Part shown: positions 16,089 to 25,077 of the stretch, one piece after another
How positions within the stretch are numbered: the first letter of the stretch is position 1
Layout: each line of letters starts with the position of its first letter
Origin: Theionarchaea archaeon
Lineage (GTDB): Archaea > Methanobacteriota_B > Thermococci > Methanofastidiosales > SZ-28-30
Assembly (NCBI GenBank): GCA_018992685.1
Contig: JACVGT010000027.1
Location: 1-43,932, forward strand
Reading direction: 5' to 3'
Length of the DNA stretch: 43,932 bases
Notes under the pieces: model-generated
Seen by the model: the letters and a program-made list of their open reading frames with translations, nothing else
Told to the model about the DNA's origin: nothing
Databases searched by the model: none
Translations under genes and position numbers: made by a program

Positions 16089-17522
16089 TCAAAGTCTCCC
16101 CAGCTTCCCAAGCGTGCGGATGGAGTCTTTGACCTTTTCTCTTTCGTCTCTCTTGTAGGAGGAATGCACATACCGGGGAGTCCTTTCCCTGATGGTGGAA
16201 CCTTCTTCAAACGCCTCCTCAAGAATTCTCCCGGTGAGAATATCTGGTATGGGGACTCCCAATCCGTGAAGGATGGTAGGGGCTACATCATAAATAGAAC
16301 AGGCAATCTGATGTCCCTTTCTCACATCCTTTCCCTGAATGAGGAATATCCCCTTCATATCATGGTACCATCGAGGCTGAAGATCGACCAGGGCTCTCCC
16401 AGGCCTGGCTGCGATCTGATAGCATGATTCCACAAGGGCTGCAGGTCCATCCTGACACGTCACGTCATGAACTTTCTCAACGTATTGGGACTGCTCCAGG
16501 GCACGAACAACAGCTTCTTTCTCACCGTTATCTGTGATATAAAGTGGGCAGAATCGGGTTGGAATTGCAGAATAGGCAAATGCTATACTTTTTTTTCTGT
16601 GAATAGTCTCGATTGAGGTGAAATCCTGGCGTTCAGTCCCCAATCTCTTTGCTTCACCCACCATTCTCTTGCCTAGGGTAGTGACTGTTTTATGTCCGAA
16701 ATCTCTCAACTTCTCTCTCACACCAGCCTTGAAGAATCCCATTTCTTCCAGGTACATGTTGATATGAAAGAGCTTCTCTTCCTTTCGAATACCATGATCG
16801 CTCACGAGAACCAGGTAGTCACAGGGGATTTCTCGTATGCGTTTCAGCAGGCTGTCCATGAGCAGGTGGCATTCCTTCATTACACCATCATCCAGTGAGT
16901 GGTGGGACACATGGTCAGGGATTCCAAACCGGACAAAGACAACATCATACTCGTGGGCACGGCAAAAGGACACTGCAACGTCGAGAACCATTCTTTCTTC
17001 CTTTTCTATTATGCTGAGAGCAGTTTTTCCTCCTCTGAAGAGTTGGCGTTGATTTTCCTTTATGAGGGTGAGATCGTGCTCTTCAGTTAATATATGTTCC
17101 AGTTCTGATGGATATGTGCACTTCTCAAGAGGAGTGAGATCCAGCCCGATCAAGTGCCCTTCAATGGGGTATGGTGGGTATGTCCCGGGGATATTCAACA
17201 CGAGGCTTTTCATTTTCCTTTCCGACAGAATATCCCGCAGGAGTTTGCCTCTGTAGTCACTTGAGGTTACCAGTCTGGATCCAACAGTTTTCTTTCCCAT
17301 GATGATCTTGTTGAAGTCAAACACACAGAGTTGTTCAGGAGTCAGTCCTGAAAACATGGATATCCATGCGGGTATGGTCATGGGAGGCACTGTGCTTTCC
17401 ATGGATCCCCAGGTGCTCTCATGCACGAGCGCCTCAAAAGCAGGAAGAGACCCTTGGGCGATCAATGGACTGATAATATCCCAGGTAGCACCATCAAATC
17501 CTACCACTAGCATTTTGGCCAT
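16089..17522 (-). CDS. Type I phosphodiesterase/nucleotide pyrophosphatase-like enzyme
   Basis: The 477-residue protein belongs to the alkaline phosphatase superfamily. It starts with VVGFDGATWD (metal-binding Asp at about 9), has the catalytic-Thr region TVPPMTIPAW (about 44-53), FGIPDHVSHH (about 213) and SDHG (about 250), and a late GH in KDVRKGHQI. Such enzymes hydrolyse phosphodiesters or pyrophosphates, including sugar-linked ones. The substrate is unknown. There is no signal peptide, so it is cytoplasmic. A TATA element (AGATATATAATC) about 30 nt before the ATG suggests a leaderless single-gene mRNA. Confidence 0.8.
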   Translation of the reverse strand: MAKMLVVGFDGATWDIISPLIAQGSLPAFEALVHESTWGSMESTVPPMTIPAWISMFSGLTPEQLCVFDFNKIIMGKKTVGSRLVTSSDYRGKLLRDILSERKMKSLVLNIPGTYPPYPIEGHLIGLDLTPLEKCTYPSELEHILTEEHDLTLIKENQRQLFRGGKTALSIIEKEERMVLDVAVSFCRAHEYDVVFVRFGIPDHVSHHSLDDGVMKECHLLMDSLLKRIREIPCDYLVLVSDHGIRKEEKLFHINMYLEEMGFFKAGVREKLRDFGHKTVTTLGKRMVGEAKRLGTERQDFTSIETIHRKKSIAFAYSAIPTRFCPLYITDNGEKEAVVRALEQSQYVEKVHDVTCQDGPAALVESCYQIAARPGRALVDLQPRWYHDMKGIFLIQGKDVRKGHQIACSIYDVAPTILHGLGVPIPDILTGRILEEAFEEGSTIRERTPRYVHSSYKRDEREKVKDSIRTLGKLGRL

Positions 17523-17697
17523 GCACCATTCTCACGAAGGGAGATTATATATCTTTTCAGCAGGAGTTGCAGGTAAGTTGGTAGAAAGAGAAAGGAGGGC
17601 ACAGAGAGCAGTGGTCAACGAGGAAAATCCTGATGAGAATCAGAGGGACTGCCTTTCCAGGACAAGAGGATCAAAGATGAAAAATAAAAGGGGTAGA

Positions 17698-18867
17698 TTA
17701 TGTGTCAACGCGCTGACCACATGAGCTGCAGAAAGAATCATCAGGCTTCAAGGGAGCTCCACATTTTGAGCAATAGCTCCGTGACGGTTGCCTCGGTGAG
17801 GGCTGAGGCCTTCTGGACACAAGAACCAATGCTAGTATTACCACCACAATCACCAGGCCCACAAGTGCCAGATACAGTGGATTTTCCAGGAAGGAGCCGT
17901 ATTGTCTGGATGTCGGTTCCTGGAATGCCTGCTCCTGAGGGTATCCTTCAGATTGTCCTTCTGGCGGGTAGTTCTCTGGTGGTCGTTCTTCAGGTGGAGG
18001 CTCTTCTGGCGGTGGCTCCTCGGGCGGCACCTCTTCAGGTGGAGGCTCTTCTGGCGGTGGCTCCTCAGGAGGTCCCTCCCTGACAAAGAGGAGTATCATG
18101 GCCTGTCGGACTATGCCTTGAGCCTCTCCGACTATTTCAATCTGATAATCCCCAGGAGGGGTTTCATGTGACGTGGTGATGGAAAGCTCACCTCCAGGAG
18201 TGGAATGCCACTGCATTCCGGGGCCAAGCCCGGTCACATGCAGACTGATGAGGGTTCCGCTGTAGACGGGGTTGCTGAATACTGCATTTATCTGAAAAAA
18301 TGCTGTGTCTCCTCTTTCTACTTCAGCTTCAGGGGGAGAAACTTCCAGCTGAAAGTCGAACCCCGGACCAGGCTGTCCAGATGATCCACCTCCCAGAACG
18401 TCGAAGGTTGTGCTGGCATAGATTGTTCCCCCCTTTGAGAGGTTGACCGAGGCAGAGACTGTGTACGTCCCTGGATCATTGAACCCAGGAGCAGTAACAT
18501 TGTACAGGAGTCCTCCCGATATGGATATCGGCCCACTCTGCCAGAAAATGGCCAAGAGAGGGGGCTTTGTGATGTCGAGCTGTATTGTACCATCTTCTCC
18601 AGGATCTGTATAGAATTCAATGTACACTGGTTGGTTCGGGGAAAGCGGCGATTGAGGAACACTGACATGGACACCTGGGCTTGCTGTAACCAAACACATT
18701 GGAGTTCCCAAGGAGACGAGAAGTCCCAGGAGAGTTGCAGCGACAATCATGTTATGAGAAGAGATGTTATGGGCTGAAAAGGGATTGCAGTGACTTTTCT
18801 TCTGTGTTGGAAGAGAAAAATGTTGCTTACGAATTGCTCTGCACTCATTTGCGTTATGTTTTGACAT
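17698..18867 (-). CDS. Surface protein with Ig-like region, PPEE stalk and cytoplasmic zinc ribbon
   Basis: The 389-residue product has an unusually long N-terminus (39 residues, basic), then a signal or anchor helix (MIVAATLLGLLVSLGTPMCL), two beta-rich Ig-like segments, a PPPEEPP repeat stalk (about 265-300) and a transmembrane helix (about 332-354). After a short basic linker comes a zinc ribbon (CSKCGAPLKPDDSFCSSCG). The ribbon would sit in the cytoplasm while the Ig domains face outward. TTTATAAGG about 27 nt before the first ATG supports that start as leaderless, even though it makes the N-region long. Monocistronic. The function is unknown, perhaps adhesion or sensing. Confidence 0.7.
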   Translation of the reverse strand: MSKHNANECRAIRKQHFSLPTQKKSHCNPFSAHNISSHNMIVAATLLGLLVSLGTPMCLVTASPGVHVSVPQSPLSPNQPVYIEFYTDPGEDGTIQLDITKPPLLAIFWQSGPISISGGLLYNVTAPGFNDPGTYTVSASVNLSKGGTIYASTTFDVLGGGSSGQPGPGFDFQLEVSPPEAEVERGDTAFFQINAVFSNPVYSGTLISLHVTGLGPGMQWHSTPGGELSITTSHETPPGDYQIEIVGEAQGIVRQAMILLFVREGPPEEPPPEEPPPEEVPPEEPPPEEPPPEERPPENYPPEGQSEGYPQEQAFQEPTSRQYGSFLENPLYLALVGLVIVVVILALVLVSRRPQPSPRQPSRSYCSKCGAPLKPDDSFCSSCGQRVDT

Positions 18868-19090
18868 AGCGGAAGATGATGAATTCTATCCTTATAAACG
18901 TTATTTCCTGATATTAGTCCCTGCCCTTTAGACTGGTATCCACTCGTTCTTGTTGAATGACCATTTACTTTTTTGCAAATATCGAATTAGCGGAATTGTT
19001 CTCATGAAAACGACAATGTCACCTCACTCCAGACTATATTCAGACAACTCTGCAGAAGGTAGTAGCAGTACTCTTTTCTTTCCAGTACTT

Positions 19091-20293
19091 CTATCCCGGA
19101 GGTTCATGCAGATCCTTTTTTTCTTCTACCAGGAGCATCAGAGCTATTATCCCCAGAAAAGCGACTGCTCCGCAGATGTAGAAAGGTGTCTGCACAGAGA
19201 CTGCATCAAACGTAACCCCTCCCAGGAGAGGTCCCACCACGAGTCCAAGGTTCCTGCTCGTAGAGAAGATGCCCATCACCTTACCTCGTTTTTCAGTGGT
19301 GGTGAGGCTGGTAACCAGAGCATTCATGGAAGGCATAGTCATGCCCATTCCTAGAGATCGCGCTACAGAAAACCCCAAAATATCCAGGAAATTCCTCGAA
19401 GCAGATATAGCTACAGTAAACACTCCATTGAGGGCCAGCCCCATTGTGATTACTCTTTTTCTACCTATATTGTCTGCCAGAGCGCCAGAAGGGGGCTTGA
19501 TAATGAATCGGGCGACGCCCATTGCACCAAATATGAGTCCCACAGAAGCCTCATCCAGCCCCAGCGCCTCATTCCCAAACAGAGGGAGAATGGGCTGAAC
19601 CAGTCCCATGGCAAAGGATACCACAAACCCTGTGATGCAAACGCCAATCAAGGACAGTTGATTCAGTGAAAAGCCCTCCATGGAAGGTGATTTTGGCTCT
19701 TGTGTTGTAAGGTGTGTTTCCTTCACACGGTTCAGAATGAGGAGTGCACTGACCAGGGAGAGAACAGAACACACAAAAAATGGAACAGCTATGGAAAATG
19801 CGGCAGAAAGCAATCCTCCCAGCACCGGGCCAATGGCAATTCCTGAGTCCCACATCATGGAGAAAACACCCATAGCTTTGCCCCTGTCTTTTGAGGGAAC
19901 AATGTCAGCAACCATGGTGGCTGCAACAGGCCACACTATGCCTGATGCTGCTCCTTGACAGGCTCTCAACACCAGAAGATGCCACAGCTCTGTGGATAAC
20001 CCAAACAGAAACATGACCACCGTGTAAATGAACAGTCCTGCGACAATGAGTTTCTTTCTTCCCACCCTGTCGGCCAGGACTCCTCCCGGAAACGATGTTA
20101 TTGTACGAGTAATTCCAAATAAACTGGTCAATAATCCCAGATATACACCACTGGCTCCCATCTCCCTGCCATATATTGGAAGCAAGGGGATGATCAAGCC
20201 AAAGCCAATCATGCTCACCAGAACTGCAAAACAGAGTTCCAGAAAATTTCTGTACTTGAAAAGGAAGGCGAAGTCCCTGACGACCTGGAGCAT
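19091..20293 (-). CDS. MFS transporter
   Basis: This 400-residue permease has about 12 membrane helices and two copies of the MFS loop motif (GGVLADRVGRKKLIVAG and GALADNIGRKRVITMG), one in each half. This layout fits drug or metabolite efflux by proton antiport. The substrate cannot be told. TATTTATATACT about 25 nt before the ATG indicates a leaderless transcript. No operon partner is present. Confidence 0.85.
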   Translation of the reverse strand: MLQVVRDFAFLFKYRNFLELCFAVLVSMIGFGLIIPLLPIYGREMGASGVYLGLLTSLFGITRTITSFPGGVLADRVGRKKLIVAGLFIYTVVMFLFGLSTELWHLLVLRACQGAASGIVWPVAATMVADIVPSKDRGKAMGVFSMMWDSGIAIGPVLGGLLSAAFSIAVPFFVCSVLSLVSALLILNRVKETHLTTQEPKSPSMEGFSLNQLSLIGVCITGFVVSFAMGLVQPILPLFGNEALGLDEASVGLIFGAMGVARFIIKPPSGALADNIGRKRVITMGLALNGVFTVAISASRNFLDILGFSVARSLGMGMTMPSMNALVTSLTTTEKRGKVMGIFSTSRNLGLVVGPLLGGVTFDAVSVQTPFYICGAVAFLGIIALMLLVEEKKDLHEPPG

Positions 20294-20674
20294 AGTGTAC
20301 GCCCTCTCTCCAGTATATAAATACTTGCTTTCTATACCTTAGGTTGTCCATGTATCCTGTGAAATGACAAGGGAAGTGTCGCCCGCGACACTAACGTTGG
20401 AGATCATTGGTTACGCGGTCGAAATGGGTGCATGACGTCCATTCCTCTCCGCGACGGGAATCCTTTTCTCTTCTCCAGATAACTCCCTGTGGCGGGCTGT
20501 ATCCCTTCACTTGCTCGTGCTCTCATTTATCAAGCACGTCCTCGCTAAGAAGGGACTCACATTCTTGAAATTCAAGGTATATATAGGTTATTGGTCAGGG
20601 TTCTTCTTGGAGGTCTAGAGGGATCTTCCACCTCATAATGAAATGAAGTATCTCGCCTGTATTGCGGCATTTCC
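20294..20674. other. Intergenic stretch with small hairpin and unexplained TATA-like site
   Basis: No protein gene is seen in these 381 nt. GTGTCGC at 20376-20382 pairs with GCGACAC at 20385-20391. A TATA-like GGTATATATAGG at about 20576-20588 points to plus-strand transcription, which would run into the histone gene in antisense. GAGGT/ACCTC arms near 20612-20634 could form another hairpin. A small RNA is possible, but no known class is recognised. Confidence 0.3.
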
Positions 20675-20884
20675 TTACCATGAGAGTTCCTTAATGGCTT
20701 TTCTAATGTCTTCCTTTCTGATAGTTTTTCTATTCTCTTGGTGAGCGAATTCTATGGCTTTCTTTGAGAGTTCCACACCGTATTCTTCAAGTACTTCGGC
20801 TAACTTGGTAGCTGCCTTTCTCGATACACGATCCGCTCCACCCTTTCTGATTAGTCGTTCTATTGGCGGGCCTGATAATGCCAT
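20675..20884 (-). CDS. Archaeal histone
   Basis: The 69-residue histone fold begins MALSGPPIERLIRKGGADRV and contains the expected helix-strand-loop pattern and DNA-contact residues, with RKTIRKEDIRKAI in the last helix. It wraps DNA as dimers and higher oligomers. The frame is open for 29 more codons upstream, but the ATG at 20884 is chosen because GAGGTGG lies about 6 nt before it and because canonical archaeal histones start here. The longer form would read through its own promoter. Monocistronic. Confidence 0.93.
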   Translation of the reverse strand: MALSGPPIERLIRKGGADRVSRKAATKLAEVLEEYGVELSKKAIEFAHQENRKTIRKEDIRKAIKELSW

Positions 20885-20917
20885 TACTACCACCTCAACA
20901 TTCCTTTCGTAAGCAAG

Positions 20918-20930
20918 CTTTATAAATATT
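20918..20930 (-). promoter_or_regulatory. TATA box of histone gene
   Basis: The minus strand reads AATATTTATAAAG. Initiation would fall near 20899, giving a short leader that holds the GAGGTGG ribosome binding site. Confidence 0.65.
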
Positions 20931-21015
20931 TCTTTTCCTGGCAGTAAAGGTGGATTTCCGGCTTCTACCAAGGACGAGTTGAAAACCTTTTTATCCTGGT
21001 GGGTTATTCTGTGTC

Positions 21016-21633
21016 ATGAACCTCTGCGTCGTTGCTGACCTCCACGGGATCACCACGTATGTCTCTCGCCTGAAGAGTATTTCCTGTGATCTCCTGGTAG
21101 TCTGTGGCGACATCACCCATTTCGGACATGCACGTCAGGCACGTACAATTTTGAGTACTATCCCCACACCCTATCTGGCAGTACACGGGAACTGTGATTA
21201 TGATGATGTGGTAGACGTTCTGGAGGAAGAAGGATGTAACCTCCACAGGAAAACAGTGACACAGAATGACGAAACGTTCTGTGGACTGGGGGGAGCCAAT
21301 TGCTTCAAGGGAAAGACGCCAATTGAATTCACAGAACAGGAAATCTATGACTCGCTGTCCTCTATCGAGAAAGACTGCATTCTTGTCACTCACGTTCCCC
21401 CATACAACACTGCTGTGGACAGGGCATTCAGGGTCAACCATGCAGGAAGCACAGCTCTGAGGCAGGTGGTGGAAGAACGATATCCTGCTGTACTCTTGTG
21501 CGGACACATACATGAAGGAAGAGGTCAGGATTTCATCGGCGACACCCTGGTGGTCAATCCAGGAGAGTTTTCCAGAGGGTATTACGCTCTGGTGTCCACT
21601 GAAGATAAAATCTGTACGATTCACCGGGCGTAG
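21016..21633 (+). CDS. YfcE-like metallophosphoesterase
   Basis: The 205-residue calcineurin-like phosphoesterase shows DLHG (8-11), GDITH (about 32), GNCD (about 58), a His in LVTHVPPY and GHIHEG (about 158), which bind the two-metal centre. Length and motif spacing match small archaeal YfcE/MJ0936-type phosphodiesterases. Cytoplasmic; the natural substrate is unknown. A CTTTTTATCC element about 25 nt before the ATG suggests a leaderless mRNA. It is convergent with the next gene, with only 5 nt between the stops. Confidence 0.85.
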   Translation: MNLCVVADLHGITTYVSRLKSISCDLLVVCGDITHFGHARQARTILSTIPTPYLAVHGNCDYDDVVDVLEEEGCNLHRKTVTQNDETFCGLGGANCFKGKTPIEFTEQEIYDSLSSIEKDCILVTHVPPYNTAVDRAFRVNHAGSTALRQVVEERYPAVLLCGHIHEGRGQDFIGDTLVVNPGEFSRGYYALVSTEDKICTIHRA

Positions 21634-21638
21634 CTCTT

Positions 21639-23318
21639 CTATAGCGATTGCATGCTCTTTCTCACCATCATGAGAATCCATAGAATTGCCAAAATCCCCG
21701 TTCCCGCACAGATTCCCGTTCCAGAAGAAGAGCCCTCCACATTCTCTGGGATCCGGGTGGTCTGTCGGTGAGCATCGGTGATCCAGGTCTGATCAAGCCT
21801 CTCATATTTACTGCCCATGGGGCCTGGGTTGAATCCCCGGATCCACTCCTGGACAGCATATCCATCAACCCGTCGCCATTGCAGCACCCACACTGAATCC
21901 TGTAGAACGATGCCTTCAGCTTCCCGGTATAGCTGGCATGCTTTCTCAATAGTGGGCTCCCTGCGAGCCTTTTCCAGAAGGTCATCCACTTCCTGGTTGC
22001 CGTAGAAAGATCCATTCCCTCCAGGGCCCCACGTTGAACTATGAAATAAGAACAGGAACTGATCGGGATACGGCCAGTCTGCATACCACCCAAGGGTAAA
22101 GAGCTGTGTATCTCCTGTGTCCACTGCATTCAACAGCGATCCTACATCCAGATAGGTGATCTCCAGGTCTACTCCCACCTCAGCGAGTTGTTCTTCATAC
22201 AGTGCATTGAACTGCTGCTGGATGTAGCTCTCAGAGGATTTCAGTTCAATTCTGAGAGGGGATTCCCCCGTGTACCCACATTCTTCGAGGAGTGTTCTTG
22301 CTTTTTCAGGGTCATATTGGTAGATGTCCCCTCTGTTCTCATGGCAGGCCAGCCCTTCAGGAAGAATGGTCGTCGCCTGGACTGCTTTTCCCTGATAAAT
22401 GGATTCAATGCCTGCTGTCGGGTCTAATGCGTAATTTATGGCCTGCCTTACTCGAACATCATTGAAAGGGCTTTTCAGGCAATTCATGCCAAGGTAAAGA
22501 ATCTCGAGCCTGGGAACTCTCTTCGTGATTGATGGGCTGAATTCTTCCCACTGATCATAGGGGACCACACACCAGTCGAGGGTCCCTTTCTGGAATTGAG
22601 TGAAGAGCTCTTCTTGCCTGCATGAGGTATAGTGAATCTCAGAGACATAGGGTTCTCCGTTCCAGTAGTCTTCGTTATACCCGAGTATAGCAGGGGATTT
22701 CTGAACCACTTCAAACGGGCCTGTCCCCACTGCATGGGCTGAAAACTCCTCCTTCTCAAATCGCACGTCAATTTCCTCTGGAACTACAAGAAAGCACGGG
22801 AAAGGCAGCATATACAGGAACCCAGGGTTGGGCTGTTTTAGAGTCACCTGGAATGTGTACGATCCTGTTGCTTCCCACGTGTCAATCTTTGCAGTATCAA
22901 AGTAGAAATCTCGCATAGGACACATAGTGTCAGGTGCTACAGCCCTGTTCCAGGAGTATTCCACGTCCTGTGCCTTCACTTTCCTGGATTTCCCCTCAGG
23001 GAATACATCATTGCCGTCCTGCCAGTAGATGTTCTTTCTCAAATGGAAAGTATATATCAGTCCGTTCTCCGAGACATCCCATGATTCTGCCAGCAAGGGT
23101 TCGATTTCCGCTGTCCCACTCTTGTAGGAGACTAACCCTTCAAAAACCTGATTCACCACAGCCAATGACAGGTCAAAGTCATCATAAAAGACATTAATGC
23201 GATGAGGGTCGAGGGTCTGCATCTCCACCGTAGACCCAAGGTTAAGAGTTCCTCCATACTGGCCACCACTCTCAGCAAGGAGCAGCATGGAGCATAGAGC
23301 AACAAAAAGGATACGCAT
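21639..23318 (-). CDS. Family 5 ABC-type extracellular solute-binding protein (peptide/nickel type)
   Basis: The 559-residue protein has a signal peptide (MRILFVALCSMLLLAES), then the family fold with LDPHRIN, YTFHLRKNIYWQDG (about 93) and DVEYSWNRAV, and conserved FNDVRVRQAINYALD (about 287). It ends with a membrane helix (GTGILAILWILMMV) that would anchor it to the cell surface, as is common in archaea. It should capture oligopeptides or similar solutes, but no permease or ATPase genes are adjacent, so it either serves a distant transporter or acts as a lone receptor. CTTTTAAAGG about 25 nt before the ATG is the likely TATA box. Confidence 0.88.
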   Translation of the reverse strand: MRILFVALCSMLLLAESGGQYGGTLNLGSTVEMQTLDPHRINVFYDDFDLSLAVVNQVFEGLVSYKSGTAEIEPLLAESWDVSENGLIYTFHLRKNIYWQDGNDVFPEGKSRKVKAQDVEYSWNRAVAPDTMCPMRDFYFDTAKIDTWEATGSYTFQVTLKQPNPGFLYMLPFPCFLVVPEEIDVRFEKEEFSAHAVGTGPFEVVQKSPAILGYNEDYWNGEPYVSEIHYTSCRQEELFTQFQKGTLDWCVVPYDQWEEFSPSITKRVPRLEILYLGMNCLKSPFNDVRVRQAINYALDPTAGIESIYQGKAVQATTILPEGLACHENRGDIYQYDPEKARTLLEECGYTGESPLRIELKSSESYIQQQFNALYEEQLAEVGVDLEITYLDVGSLLNAVDTGDTQLFTLGWYADWPYPDQFLFLFHSSTWGPGGNGSFYGNQEVDDLLEKARREPTIEKACQLYREAEGIVLQDSVWVLQWRRVDGYAVQEWIRGFNPGPMGSKYERLDQTWITDAHRQTTRIPENVEGSSSGTGICAGTGILAILWILMMVRKSMQSL

Positions 23319-23348
23319 GCATGCTGTAAGCAGTATGCCTTTAAAAGA

Positions 23349-23660
23349 TTATAGGGGGATTGTCTGTATTCCTAGGGGCCTGGAGAACACAATGAAGGAT
23401 TTCAGTATATGGTAGCTATTGGGTTGGTCATTTTGGCTGCACCATAATGATTCTCCTTTTTGCACCCGATCTTTTCCTTGAAATCGTAGGATGTAACACC
23501 AGAGTATATCCTTCTCTTTCTCTGTTGGGTCGTGGTTGCAGGATTGACCAACGTCGATGAGTTCGTGAAATGGGTACCTGTGTCCTTGATACATTCTTCT
23601 CTCTGAAACTACTGTGATATCCCTTCTTCCCGATAGAACGTAGACTATTATACTCGTCAA
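23349..23660 (-). CDS. Doubtful 103-codon ORF
   Basis: It starts with TTG and has no clear ribosome binding site. The composition is protein-like (DVGQSCNHDPTEKEKDILWC), but an overlapping frame is open too. It lies just after the 23667-25076 gene and could be its operon tail. No family is recognised. Confidence 0.25.
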   Translation of the reverse strand: MTSIIVYVLSGRRDITVVSERRMYQGHRYPFHELIDVGQSCNHDPTEKEKDILWCYILRFQGKDRVQKGESLWCSQNDQPNSYHILKSFIVFSRPLGIQTIPL

Positions 23661-23666
23661 AGAGAA

Positions 23667-25076
23667 TCACGATTTCAGAGTCAGAGTGTACAGAAATGAT
23701 AAAAAGAATATTAGGATCACTTCCAGGTCTACAATACCAGTTTCAATCCCGATGATGGAGTAGGCAAGGACGATACTGTATAATGACACTCCAAGCGGAG
23801 TCTTTCTCTCGTACAACCGAGACAGCAAATAACCCAAAAAGATCATTCCCACTCCTATTCCCACCAGGCCAAAATCAACAGCCAGCGGTCCCAGAATCGT
23901 GGAGGTGGCTGACACATTCATCCCCACCATCTCGGCAATATACCATCGAGGGCTGTATGCATACTTGGGCATCAGCCGTGCAAGCGATGGTACTGCAGCC
24001 ACATATACCTGTCCCTTGGTGTACCCCAGAACTCCTCCCAGGTTGGCCATCATGTCATAGATATCCAGGGTTACGCTGATCCTTGTTCTCACAGCATCTA
24101 TGACCCCTGTACCGGTGTTCAGGATGACATCTCGCAGGCTCGTTAATGCCAACCCCACACCTCCCGTTCCTGACAGCACCAATCCAGCTTCCACTCCTGA
24201 AATCACCTTTGTTGCCAGAGCAGCAACACAGGAGGCCAGCATAACCAGTACAACTTGTGTTCTGTATCCCAGAAGTGCCATCAACACCACTGAAACAGCC
24301 ACCATGACAACAGAAGCCGTCCTGTTCCTGGTGATGACAACACCCATCACACACCCAATGGGTAGGAGATGAGAGAGCATGGTGAATGTGGCATCCAGAG
24401 AGCGCCTCGCTTCGGGTTGTACCAGTGGGAACCCACCAAAGAGCAGCACATCCAGCACCCAGAACAGCAACCCCACGCCAAGAAACGTGAACGCAATTAC
24501 CTTCAGGTTCCTATCCACTGGAAAACTCCTCACCAAGGTAGCCAGAAAAACTAATGAGAACAGTGTAAAAGGCAGAGCTGCTCCCCAGAACCCCTTGTAC
24601 AGCACCAAGAGACTTCCCAAAAACACTGTGACAAACACTTCTTTCGTATATTTCCGAGTCAGAAAGAGTAACACCATGGGTAGTAACCCCAGTTTCAAGA
24701 ACAGACTCCAGTCAAATAGCATTCCCACGACACACACACCAAAAAGCACCAACAACACATAGAAGTACTTCTCAGGGACCCTTGGACGGTTCACCCCTTT
24801 CAACGTAACCCCTACACAGAACCCCGAGAGTGCCACCACAATCCCCAGAGTCCCCATGGTCGAGAGACTATGGTCTGACAGCCCCAGAATCACAATGAAT
24901 ACCATGACGAAGCTATAAGGACCCAAGAATTTCTCAGGAAACGTGCCCCATTCGATCCTGGGGATTTCTTTGAAGTGCAGAATCTCAAAAAACCTCTCCA
25001 CAAATCTCTTATAGGCACTCCTTTCATATTCATCTTCCAGGAACGATTGTACTCTTGATGCTGCTTCTTCCAGCAT
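23667..25076 (-). CDS. Polytopic membrane protein, possible oligosaccharide repeat-unit polymerase
   Basis: The 469-residue protein has a soluble N-terminal 50 residues (acidic, with SAYKRFVERFFEILHF) and then about 12 to 14 hydrophobic helices. A long loop in the last third (LDIYDMMANLGGVLGYTKGQ, then RWYIAEMVGMNVSATSTILGPLAVDFGLVGI) resembles the large extracellular loop and GP-rich end of Wzy/O-antigen-polymerase-like proteins in archaea. Such enzymes link lipid-borne sugar units. This identification rests on shape and the ILGPLA-type motif only. It is the last gene of a three-gene operon, 1 nt after the previous stop. Confidence 0.5.
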   Translation of the reverse strand: MLEEAASRVQSFLEDEYERSAYKRFVERFFEILHFKEIPRIEWGTFPEKFLGPYSFVMVFIVILGLSDHSLSTMGTLGIVVALSGFCVGVTLKGVNRPRVPEKYFYVLLVLFGVCVVGMLFDWSLFLKLGLLPMVLLFLTRKYTKEVFVTVFLGSLLVLYKGFWGAALPFTLFSLVFLATLVRSFPVDRNLKVIAFTFLGVGLLFWVLDVLLFGGFPLVQPEARRSLDATFTMLSHLLPIGCVMGVVITRNRTASVVMVAVSVVLMALLGYRTQVVLVMLASCVAALATKVISGVEAGLVLSGTGGVGLALTSLRDVILNTGTGVIDAVRTRISVTLDIYDMMANLGGVLGYTKGQVYVAAVPSLARLMPKYAYSPRWYIAEMVGMNVSATSTILGPLAVDFGLVGIGVGMIFLGYLLSRLYERKTPLGVSLYSIVLAYSIIGIETGIVDLEVILIFFLSFLYTLTLKS

Positions 25077-25077
25077 A

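Noticed and set aside
17960..18070. Short direct DNA repeats, possible repeat array
   Set aside because: They encode the PPPEEPP stalk of the surface protein and keep its reading frame.
20885..20971. N-terminal extension of the histone
   Set aside because: The extension would be translated from within the promoter, and the shorter form has a proper ribosome binding site and the canonical length.
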